From assembly GCF_030930995.1 (NCBI RefSeq), contig NZ_CP133217.1:2532001-2596000 (forward strand): a stretch of 64,000 bases of DNA. Direction: 5' to 3'. A model generated the notes under the pieces. That model was not told the DNA's origin. It saw only the letters and a program-made list of their open reading frames with translations, and ran no database searches. This DNA comes from Thiothrix subterranea. GTDB taxonomy: Bacteria; Pseudomonadota; Gammaproteobacteria; Thiotrichales; Thiotrichaceae. A program made the translations under genes and the position numbers. Numbering within the stretch: the stretch's first letter is position 1; each line of letters begins with the position of its first letter. This document shows, piece after piece, positions 44,537 through 54,400 of the stretch.

Positions 44537-45997
44537 ATGGACACCACTCCCAGCAATATCGGCTTAATCGGTCTCGGCGTAATGGGGTCAAACCTTGCGC
44601 TAAACCTGAATGATCACGGCTATTCCTTAAGCGTTTACAACCGCACTTACACCCTCACCGAACACTTCATGGCGCAACAGGCACAGGGTCGCACGATCCA
44701 AGCCGCGCAAACCTTGCCCGAATTCGTCAACCAACTGGCGCAGCCACGCATTATTATGCTGATGGTCACAGCAGGTCGTGCGGTCGATGCGGTGATCGAA
44801 CAACTGTTGCCGCTGCTTAACTCCAACGACATCATTATCGACGGCGGCAATTCCAACTACAAAGACACCACGCGCCGCTGGCAGGAACTCACCGCAAAAG
44901 CTATTCACTTTGTCGGCATGGGCGTATCGGGCGGGGAAGAGGGGGCGAGGCATGGCCCTTCCCTCATGCCCGGTGGCGCGGTGGAGGCATGGCCTGCGAT
45001 TCGCGACATGTTCCAAGCCGTTGCTGCCAAAGTGGACGGTGTGCCTTGCTGCCAATGGCTGGGCGAAGGCGGTTCGGGGCATTACGTCAAAATGGTGCAT
45101 AACGGCATCGAATACGGCGATATGCAATTGATTGCCGAAGCCTGCCATTTGATGCAACACGCGTTGGGGATGGATTTCGACGCAATGGCGGACACGTTCG
45201 CCGCGTGGAACCAAGGCAAACTCGAATCGTATTTGATCGACATTACCAGCCAGATTTTGCGTCAGAAAGACGTGGATGGTAGCCCACTCGTTACCAAAAT
45301 TCTCGACCGTGCTGGGCAAAAAGGCACGGGGTTGTGGACGGCGCAAGATGCGCTCGAACATGCTGTGCCGCTGACCTTGATTGGCGAAGCCGTTCATGCG
45401 CGGATGTTGTCGGCGCGTAAGGATGAACGTGTCGCTGCCTCCCTCATCTTGGGCGGTTTAGAAGCACCTGTCCCCGCAGAACAGCGGCAAGCCTATCTCG
45501 ATGCTATTCATGATGCGCTGTATGCGGCGAAACTGGTGTCTTACGCGCAAGGTTTCATGCTGATGCAAACCGCCGCGAAACAATACGGCTGGCAGTTGCC
45601 GTATGGCGACATTGCCTTGTTGTGGCGGGCAGGTTGCATTATTCGTAGCCGTTTTCTTGGCGACATTAAAGCCAGTTTTGAACGCGAACCCGTGCCGCAA
45701 AACCTGTTGCAAGATCCGTTTTTTGTGGTGGAACTCCAGCAAGCTGCCAGTGGTTGGCGTAAAGCGGTGGCGTTGGCGGTGATGCAGGGTGTGCCTGCTC
45801 CGGCATTGTCGTCGGCGTTGGCATTTTTTGATGGCTATCGTTGTGCGGATGGTTCGGCGAATATTTTGCAGGCACAACGGGATTTTTTTGGGGCGCATGG
45901 CTATCAGCGGGTGGATCGTGATCCTGCGCTGCATTTTCACACGCATTGGGGCGCTTCGACTGCACTCAGCGCACAGGGTGCGGAGGAGCAGTTATGA
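44537..45997 (+). CDS. gnd: 6-phosphogluconate dehydrogenase (decarboxylating)
   Basis: 486-residue Gnd, close to the 470-480 of the long dimeric form. The NADP fold is IGLIGLGVMGSNLALNL, the signature IIDGGNSNYKDTTRR and GMGVSGGEEGARHGPSLMPGG follow, and catalytic residues lie in HYVKMVHNGIEYGDMQLIAEA (Lys about 186). It oxidises 6-phosphogluconate to ribulose-5-phosphate and CO2. Its stop overlaps the zwf start (ATGA), making gnd-zwf-pgl one translational unit. Confidence 0.97.
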   Translation: MDTTPSNIGLIGLGVMGSNLALNLNDHGYSLSVYNRTYTLTEHFMAQQAQGRTIQAAQTLPEFVNQLAQPRIIMLMVTAGRAVDAVIEQLLPLLNSNDIIIDGGNSNYKDTTRRWQELTAKAIHFVGMGVSGGEEGARHGPSLMPGGAVEAWPAIRDMFQAVAAKVDGVPCCQWLGEGGSGHYVKMVHNGIEYGDMQLIAEACHLMQHALGMDFDAMADTFAAWNQGKLESYLIDITSQILRQKDVDGSPLVTKILDRAGQKGTGLWTAQDALEHAVPLTLIGEAVHARMLSARKDERVAASLILGGLEAPVPAEQRQAYLDAIHDALYAAKLVSYAQGFMLMQTAAKQYGWQLPYGDIALLWRAGCIIRSRFLGDIKASFEREPVPQNLLQDPFFVVELQQAASGWRKAVALAVMQGVPAPALSSALAFFDGYRCADGSANILQAQRDFFGAHGYQRVDRDPALHFHTHWGASTALSAQGAEEQL

Positions 45998-47493
45998 GTT
46001 GTGATTGTGTGGGAATTTCACACGCTTACGTTATTTTTGGCGCGACGGGCAATCTGGCGGTGCACAAGTTATTGCCCGCGCTTTACCAACTGCACTGCAT
46101 GGGGCATTTGGCGGATGATGTGGAAATCCTCGGCTGCGGGCGCACGCCTTTTACGCAGGTTTCTTGGCAGGCAGAAGTACGTCAGCAATTGCTGAAGCAA
46201 GGTGTGGCGGACGATGCGGCGTTGGAGGGGTTTATCCAGCGGCTGGATTATTTGGCGGGAAGTTTGACGGAGGCGACGTTTTACCAAGCCTTGGGCGCGT
46301 GGATTCAGAGCGATGGCGAATGCGCCAATAATGTGATTTTCTACCTCTCGGTCAGCCCGGATTTGTATGTCACTGTCACGGAAGGGTTGGCAGCGGCGCA
46401 ATTGTTGGATGAGGCGCAAGGCTTTCGGCGCATGGTGATCGAAAAGCCATTTGGTCACGATTTGGAATCGGCGCGGACATTGCAGCACAGCCTCAGCGAG
46501 CATCTCAAGGAAGAGCAGATTTACCGCATTGACCATTACGTGGGCAAAGAGGCGGTGCAAAACTTGCTGGTGTTGCGTTTTGCTAACCTGATTTTAGAGC
46601 CATTGTGGAATCGTTATCACATTGATCACATTCAGATTACCCACGCTGAAACGGTAGGTGTGGACGGGCGTGCCAGCTATTACGACAAGAGCGGCGGTGC
46701 GGTGCGCGACATGATTCAAAGCCATTTGCTGCAAGTGATGGCGTTGCTGGCAATGGAACCACCCGTGTCGTTGGAGGCAGAAGCCTTGCGCAATGAAAAG
46801 GTCAAAGTGTTGCAATCCATTCGCCCGGTGAATTTGGAGGCGCTTGCGACCCATGCGATTCGTGGGCAATACGCGGCAGGCGAGGTGAAGGGTGAGGCTG
46901 TCCCCGGTTATTTGCAGGAAACGGGGGTGGCAGCGGGTAGCCATACCGAATCTTACGCGGCAATGAAGCTCTACATCGACAATTGGCGTTGGAAGGATGT
47001 GCCGTTTTATTTGCGTACCGGCAAGCGGTTGAAAGAGCGGCGTTCGTTGGTAGCGGTACGTTTCAAGCAACCACCGATGCAATTGTTTAAGGGCAGCGGG
47101 GTGTATCAACCGCATCCGAATTGGTTGTTGATTGGGATTCAGCCAGAAGATGCGGTGCGCATGGAGATTTCTGCGAAAGTGCCGGGGTTGGAAATGCACA
47201 CGCGCCAGATTGTGATGGATGCGTCGGTGAGTACGCCGGGCGAGCGCAAAGCGGAGGCGTATGAGGAATTGTTGTTGGATGTGATTAAGGGCGACCGTTC
47301 GCTGTTTTTGCGGTATGACGAGGTGAAAGCGGCTTGGACGGTGGTTGACCCCGTGATGCAGCGCTGGGCTGACGATGAGCAATTGCCGTTGCAATACCCA
47401 GCGGGTGGTTGGGGGCCGAAGGCGGCAGAAAAGATTTTTGGAGATTCGGATCGCGCTTGGCGGCATACCTTGTCGTGCAATGGAGGTGAGTGA
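45994..47493 (+). CDS. zwf: Glucose-6-phosphate 1-dehydrogenase
   Basis: 499-residue Zwf. The nucleotide motif is VIFGATGNLAVHKLLPALY; the substrate motif is YRIDHYVGKEAVQNLLVLRFAN (about residues 180-200), with RIDHYLGKE the known active-site signature. The start at 45994 (MSCDCVGISH) has GGAGGAG eight bases upstream. It makes 6-phosphogluconolactone and NADPH for the next two enzymes, all encoded side by side. Confidence 0.97.
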   Translation: MSCDCVGISHAYVIFGATGNLAVHKLLPALYQLHCMGHLADDVEILGCGRTPFTQVSWQAEVRQQLLKQGVADDAALEGFIQRLDYLAGSLTEATFYQALGAWIQSDGECANNVIFYLSVSPDLYVTVTEGLAAAQLLDEAQGFRRMVIEKPFGHDLESARTLQHSLSEHLKEEQIYRIDHYVGKEAVQNLLVLRFANLILEPLWNRYHIDHIQITHAETVGVDGRASYYDKSGGAVRDMIQSHLLQVMALLAMEPPVSLEAEALRNEKVKVLQSIRPVNLEALATHAIRGQYAAGEVKGEAVPGYLQETGVAAGSHTESYAAMKLYIDNWRWKDVPFYLRTGKRLKERRSLVAVRFKQPPMQLFKGSGVYQPHPNWLLIGIQPEDAVRMEISAKVPGLEMHTRQIVMDASVSTPGERKAEAYEELLLDVIKGDRSLFLRYDEVKAAWTVVDPVMQRWADDEQLPLQYPAGGWGPKAAEKIFGDSDRAWRHTLSCNGGE

Positions 47494-48215
47494 TGTTACC
47501 GAGTGATACGCAAGTGTTGGTGGATGCGGAGGCGGTGGCGCAGCGCGCGTGTGAGTGGCTTGCGGCGGCGGCAGCGGTGGCGATTCGGGAGCGTGGGGTG
47601 TTTCGCTTGGTTTTAGCGGGGGGCGGTACGCCGCAGCGGGCGTATGATTTGCTGGCGGATACGTTGCAGGATTGGGATAGGTGGGAGATTTTTTGGGGGG
47701 ATGAGCGTTGTTTGCCGGTTGAGCATGGGGAGCGCAATTCGCGGATGAGTTTGCCGACGGCGCGGCGATTTCCGATTCCGGCGGAGTGGGGGGCGGCAGC
47801 AGCGGCGGTGGCTTATGCGCAGACTATCCGTGAGAAATTGCCATTTGATGTGGTGATGTTGGGGATGGGGGAAGATGGGCATACGGCGAGTTTGTTTCCA
47901 CAGGATGGAGAAAAAGGAAGAGGGCGACCACCGGTCGCCCCTACAGGGGATGATTTCGTAGGGGCGACCGGCGGTCGCCCTCTTCCTCTTCTCTCCCTAA
48001 CCGTTGCGGTGTTTGATGCGCCGAAGGCGCCGCCGGAGCGGGTTAGTTTGAGTGTGGCGGCGTTGCAGGCGTGTCGGCAGCAATTGGTGTTGGTGACGGG
48101 GGCGGGTAAGGTTGATGCGTTGACGCAATGGCGTAGTGGTGTGCCGTTACCGATTGCGCAGGCAGTGCGGGCGGATGCTTGTTTGTTGGTGGATGCGGCT
48201 GCCTACGGTCAATAG
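47493..48215 (+). CDS. pgl: 6-phosphogluconolactonase with in-frame palindromic insertion
   Basis: 240-residue Pgl. LVLAGGGTPQRAYDLL and WGDERCLPVEHGERNSRM are typical, and the active-site segment is VVMLGMGEDGHTASLFP (about 120-136). The next stretch, EKGRGRPPVAPTGDDFVGATGGRPLPLLS (written in two parts: EKGRGRPPVAPTGDD, FVGATGGRPLPLLS), is coded by a palindromic repeat that sits between conserved regions, in frame. The protein then resumes with TVAVFDAPKAPPERVSLSVAAL. The start at 47493 overlaps the zwf stop by one base. The insert is in a loop after the active site, so the enzyme may stay active. Confidence 0.9.
   Translation: MLPSDTQVLVDAEAVAQRACEWLAAAAAVAIRERGVFRLVLAGGGTPQRAYDLLADTLQDWDRWEIFWGDERCLPVEHGERNSRMSLPTARRFPIPAEWGAAAAAVAYAQTIREKLPFDVVMLGMGEDGHTASLFPQDGEKGRGRPPVAPTGDDFVGATGGRPLPLLSLTVAVFDAPKAPPERVSLSVAALQACRQQLVLVTGAGKVDALTQWRSGVPLPIAQAVRADACLLVDAAAYGQ
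47917..47985. repeat. Palindromic element inserted in pgl
   Basis: Two 28-base arms (47917-47944 and 47958-47985) are inverted copies with one mismatch, around a 13-base loop. The core is GGGCGACC-N-CCGGTCGCCC. The arms are rich in CG and look like a dispersed REP-type hairpin, but here it lies inside a coding region and keeps the frame. Confidence 0.9.
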
Positions 48216-48246
48216 TTGGCATTCCCCCGACAAACGGGCAAAATAA

Positions 48247-49284
<1,038 letters not shown>

Positions 49285-49320
49285 TGATTCCCCCAATCAA
49301 TCCAGTGTAGCTAAGCTATA

Positions 49321-50472
49321 ATGCCAAGCATGATACTAACACCCATGACGACTCTGATAGCCCAAGGCGAGAACAATGCCTTGGAGTTTAAATCTGCCCA
49401 AGTCCACCCCGATTCATTGGCACGGGAGATGGTGGCTTTTGCCAATTCTCAAGGCGGCATTATTTTGTTGGGAGTAGACGATAACGGTGAAGTAACGGGT
49501 TTGCCCGCTGATAAGCACTATGAAGAATGGGTGACAAACATTGCTCGCGAGAACGTCATTCCGGCGCTGGATGTTATCATTACGTGCCATGTACATGACG
49601 AAAAGCAGGTGCTGCAAATTGATGTACCCAAAGGACGCGACAAACCCTACCAAACCCGCCAATTTCAGTTCCTGATTCGTGTTGGTTCGACCAACCGTAT
49701 TGCTACGCAAGCGGAGCTGATGCGCCTCTTCCAGCAAAGCGGCATGTTTCATTACGATCTGCAAGGTGTCGAAGGCACTTCTATGCGTGACCTCAATCTT
49801 GCCAGCATTGATGCCTATTTCTCTGCCTATCAAATTGATTTTCAAAAAGAAGAAAGTCAGGAACGCATTTTGATGAACACCGATATTTTGGATGCGCAGG
49901 GCAGGGTGACGGTCGGTGGCTTGCTGATGTTTGGTATTAACCCGCAACGGCAATTACCGAATGCCTGTATTTCCTTCGCTCACTTTGCCGGTATGGAATT
50001 GGATGATGAGCTGTTGGATAAGCAAGTGGTCGGTGGTACGCTGAACCTGCAAGTGGATACCGCCCTCGCTATTATCAAAAACCATATTCGTCAGCCCAGC
50101 CGTATTCAGGGGGCGAAAACGGTAGATCAGGTGTTTCAATACCCAGAAAAAGTTTTCCGTGAGTTATTGGTGAATGCCTGTGTCCACCGAGATTATGCGA
50201 TTCATGGTTCGCGTATTCGGGTTTTTATGTTCGATGATCGCATTGAATTCATTAGCCCCGGGCGCTTACCCAATACCGTTTCCATCGAAAAACTCAGTTT
50301 GGGAGTTTCCTTTTCCCGTAATCCGGTGATTCTCAAGTTTATGGAAAACCTGCGTTATATCGACAAGCTGGGGCGGGGTTTGCCGATGGTTTACCGTACC
50401 GCTGTGCAAGCCAATAAACGGGTCGAGTTTGCCGAAGTGGGTGAAGAGTTTCGGGTAGTGCTGGCGTTATAA
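49321..50472 (+). CDS. ATP-binding protein with AlbA_2/Schlafen-like domain
   Basis: 383-residue protein of the divergent AAA-4/AlbA_2 group. The N-terminal domain has ENNALEFKSAQVHPDSLAREMVAFANSQGGIILLGVDDNGEVTGL (given here as its parts EFKSAQ, AFANSQGGIILLGVDD). The C-terminal GHKL-like ATP-binding domain has FRELLVNACVHRDYAIHGSRIRVFMFDDRIEFISPGRLP. Related proteins are often called RecG-like or HTH regulators, and Schlafen-type members act in RNA cleavage or defence; the role here is not known. Three possible starts (49321, 49330, 49345) lie close together and none has a strong ribosome site. Confidence 0.83.
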   Translation: MPSMILTPMTTLIAQGENNALEFKSAQVHPDSLAREMVAFANSQGGIILLGVDDNGEVTGLPADKHYEEWVTNIARENVIPALDVIITCHVHDEKQVLQIDVPKGRDKPYQTRQFQFLIRVGSTNRIATQAELMRLFQQSGMFHYDLQGVEGTSMRDLNLASIDAYFSAYQIDFQKEESQERILMNTDILDAQGRVTVGGLLMFGINPQRQLPNACISFAHFAGMELDDELLDKQVVGGTLNLQVDTALAIIKNHIRQPSRIQGAKTVDQVFQYPEKVFRELLVNACVHRDYAIHGSRIRVFMFDDRIEFISPGRLPNTVSIEKLSLGVSFSRNPVILKFMENLRYIDKLGRGLPMVYRTAVQANKRVEFAEVGEEFRVVLAL

Positions 50473-50521
50473 TTTCTGCCCGTGTAGCATCCGCCAGACC
50501 TGAATTGACAAAGTTCCAACC

Positions 50522-51385
50522 ATGAAACAGACCCGCACCCCTGACAACTACGCCGTCTTCGGCAATCCCATTGCCCACAGCAAATCCCCGCGCATCCACA
50601 CCCTATTCGGCGCACAAACCGGCGAAGCCGTCGAATACGGCGCAATCTGTGCCGAGCCGGAAGAATTTGCCCAAGACGTGATGCTGTTTCTCGTGGCAGG
50701 CGGCAAAGGTTGCAATATCACCGTGCCCTTCAAGCAAGAAGCGTGGGAACTGGCGGACGAACTCAGCGATTACGCCGCCCGCGCTAAAGCGGTGAATACG
50801 CTGGCATTCCGCGATGATGGCACGATGGTCGGGCATAACACCGACGGCATCGGCATCGTGCGTGACTTGCAGCAAAACCACGGTATTGCCTTGCAAGGCA
50901 AACGCATTTTGCTGCTAGGCGCAGGCGGCGCAGTGCGTGGCGTCTTGCAACCGTTGCTGGAAGCACAACCCGCGAGTTTGTTCATTGCTAACCGTACTGC
51001 GGCGAAAGCGCTAGAATTGGCGCACGATTTCGCGGAATTCGGGCAAATATCCGGCGGTGGCTTTGCGGACATCAGCGGGCAGTTTGACCTGATTATTAAT
51101 GGCACGGCTGCCAGCTTACAGGGCGAATTGCCGCCGTTACCCGATGGGTGTTTGGCAAGCGGCGGTTGCACCTACGACATGATGTACAGCGCTAAGCCCA
51201 CCGCTTTTGTGGAATGGGGCAGGGCGCAAGGTGCGGCACAAGCACTTGACGGTTTAGGGATGCTGGTGGAACAAGCAGCGGAAGCATTTTTCATCTGGCG
51301 CGGGGTCAGACCGGATACTGCACCGGTTTTAACCCAATTGAGGGAAGAATTTCAGTCGCTTAGGGGCTACAATCCTATGACGTAG
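50522..51385 (+). CDS. aroE: Shikimate dehydrogenase (NADP)
   Basis: 287-residue AroE. YAVFGNPIAHSKSPRIH is the substrate-binding N terminus, NITVPFKQEAW holds the catalytic Lys, NTDGIGIVRDL the Asp, and ILLLGAGGAVRGVLQPLL the NADP-binding fold; EQAAEAFFIWRG is near the C terminus. It reduces 3-dehydroshikimate to shikimate in aromatic amino acid synthesis. The large CHAT gene follows 26 bases downstream. Confidence 0.96.
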   Translation: MKQTRTPDNYAVFGNPIAHSKSPRIHTLFGAQTGEAVEYGAICAEPEEFAQDVMLFLVAGGKGCNITVPFKQEAWELADELSDYAARAKAVNTLAFRDDGTMVGHNTDGIGIVRDLQQNHGIALQGKRILLLGAGGAVRGVLQPLLEAQPASLFIANRTAAKALELAHDFAEFGQISGGGFADISGQFDLIINGTAASLQGELPPLPDGCLASGGCTYDMMYSAKPTAFVEWGRAQGAAQALDGLGMLVEQAAEAFFIWRGVRPDTAPVLTQLREEFQSLRGYNPMT

Positions 51386-51411
51386 ATACGAAAAAAAGCA
51401 GCGAGGGTTTT

Positions 51412-54400
51412 ATGTCTGACCAACCAGATTCAGTGCAAGCGACACCTGCACCACCGCCAGTGTCAGCCATTCTTATACCCGTCACGGATACGCAGCTGAG
51501 TCACTCGCAAGCGTTTCCCGCTGCATTAGGCGGAATATCCCGCAGTGGTGACGGCAACGCCTACGATGAATTGATCAATCATCGGGTGGTGCACGTTACC
51601 AAAGTCTATGATTTATCAGCCAAACATTCACGCTCCACCGATACCAGCCAAAAAGAGCAACACCTATTGGGCAACAACCAGCAGGTGTTAGCGCTCGAAG
51701 CCGAAGATGGTACGACCCTGTTTTTATCACCCGAACAATTGCGCGAACGCTTGTCTACGCTGCCGGGGAGTGGATTTGAATCGCTGGATTTAAGCAAGCT
51801 CCGTGATACGACTGCGGCTTCACGGGGTTTAGGGGATTGGATCTGGTCAAAATTATCGGTCTTGGAATTAGTCCCGGATAGTTTGGTGGCTGCGGCAAAA
51901 GACAAAGCACTGGAATACTTGGAAGAACGTTTGGGGGAGGAACTGCGTGAGAAACTTGGTGATTTAGCGGTTCCACAAGCATCTTGGTTGGGGGCGAAAG
52001 CCTTGATGCACGTTGTCGAATCCAAATTGGCGGGTGAGCCGGGTTTATACCAGTGGAAAATGGAGCGTTTGCGCCACAGTGATCGGGTTGATCCCAGTGT
52101 TAGCCATTCACCCTACCAAGGGCTGGTGGAGGCGGTGCAACAGGGCAAGCCGATTTTGGTGTTTATCCACGGGACGGCTTCGCATACGTTTGGCAGTTTT
52201 GGCGATTTGCGTTCCGGGAAAGATGGGGCGTGGGAGCAACTGACGCGGTGCTTCGGTGAGCATGTTTACGGCTTTGAACACCGCACGTTTTCCCAAAGCC
52301 CGATTGAAAACGTGTTGGAATTGGTGGAACTGCTACCCAAAAATACCACCTTGTCGGTAGTGACACATTCACGCGGCGGCTTGGTCGGGGATTTATTGTG
52401 TTTGGGCAATCTGAAAGACGCTGAAATCAAGCGTTACTATCACAAAGCACCGCTGGATCATAAGGGAAGCCGCAAAACCGAAACCGACGTTGAGAGCCAA
52501 TTACGCGAACGCCTTGCTAAAGAAGAACAAGCGCAGTTGTGCCGTTTACGGCAATTGCTGGGGGAAAAACAATTCACGATTCAACGCTATGTGCGGGTCG
52601 CTTGCCCGGCGGCGGGTACGTCGATTTTGTCAGAAAACCTCGATGTGTTTTGCTCCAGCCTGTTGTCGCTGTTCAATATGGCAGCCAGCATGGTGCCGGT
52701 AGTCGGCGGGGTTATTGGCAGTAATATTCTGTCAGTGGTGCGGCGTTTGGTGCTGGAAATCGTGCAAAAGCGCATCGATCCGCATTTGATTCCGGGGCTG
52801 GAGGCGATGTTGCCGGATTCACCGCTGGCAGCGTTACTGGCGCAAGCGTCACGGCGCGATAATATCAAAATGGCGGTGATTTCTGGGGATGCGGAAGGCG
52901 GTGCTTTGCTCAAACGCATTATTACCTTGTTCGCGGATTGGGTTATTTTTGACAATTTCGATCATGACTTGGTAGTGGATTCGCAATCCATGCGTGGCGG
53001 TTTGGCACGGCGGGGCATGACGTATGAGTGCTTTGTGCGCGGTGGCGATGTTAGCCATGTGCATTACTTTATGCGGGATAGAACCCGTGCGGCGCTGTAT
53101 CTGTGGTTAACGCACGAACAGCCGGAAACCTTGCCGGGCTTTAATTTATTGCCGATGGATAGCGCCTTCCTCAAAGAAGTGGCTTGGGAAGCACCGCCAC
53201 TTTCACGGGATGCGGGTGTGGATACGCGCCCAGTCTTGTTCTATTTGCCGGGGCTGATGGGGTCGCATTTGGAGGTGTATGCCAGCGGTGACAATAAACC
53301 CGGTGAAGGCAATCGCATTTGGTTTGACCCGACCGATTTATTTGTCGGGGGGCTGAGCCTGCTTACCCTTGATGAGAAACACTCGAATGTGCGCCCTGAG
53401 GGGATTTTCAGTCGTTATTACGGCGATTTGGCGGATCATTTGACGAGCACGTTTCAGGTAATTCCGTTTGCTTACGACTGGCGGGACGATTTGCACAAGG
53501 CAGCGGCTGATCTTGCCAATAAGATTCGGCAGGAAATGGCTAAACAGCCGCAGCGCCCAATCAGCCTGTTAGCCCATAGCATGGGCGGGCTGGTGGCACG
53601 TTTAATGATTGCGTTGAATGCAGACTTGTGGGACGAGATGGTGAAGCGTCCCGGTTGCCGTTTCGTGATGTTGGGTACGCCGAACCACGGTTCGCACATG
53701 GTGGTTGAAGCATTGCTGGGTAAAGCGGATTCGGTGCGTAATTTGGCGCGTTTTGATTTCCGGCATGATATGAATGAGTTGTTGGGGATTATTGGTGGTT
53801 TTACAGGCTTGTTGCAGTTGTTACCTCGCCCCGGCTTTCAGGATGTGGGGATGGATAACGCTAATACGCCGCTGGATTATTTCCAGTCCAGCGCCTGGCA
53901 TGATGCCAAAGGTCGCAATCAAGACCGTTGGTTTGGCGATGCCTTAGGTGCCGAGCCATCTGATGCGGCATTGCAGCTTGCCAGCAAATTTTGGGCAGCG
54001 TTGCAGGATCAAACCGATAACGGCATTCAACACGCGCAACAGATTGCCTATGTTTTTGGGGCTGATAAGCATACCCCGTGCGGTTTGACCCTGCATGAAG
54101 CCGAGCGTTGGCAAATGTTGGGGACGCAACAAGGCGATGGGACGGTGACGTGGGCGTCGGGTAAATTGACGGGTTTGGCGAATACGTGGTTTATGCCGGT
54201 CGATCATGCGCGTTTGACGTGTGATAAACGCTATTTCAACGCCATTACCGCCTTGCTGTTGACGGGCAAAACGGATGCGTTGACGCAGCAATTGCCCAGC
54301 ACTTCACGTGGGATGCGCAGTGTCTACCCTTACGAGCCGCGTCCGGTATTGCGCCCCAGTAATGAAGAGCTGGAAATGGCGTTTTTCCGCACCACACCGC

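Noticed and set aside
46594-47466. A 290-codon open frame on the minus strand inside zwf
   Set aside because: It is Arg/His/Leu-rich with no fold-like pattern and lies wholly opposite conserved Zwf sequence.
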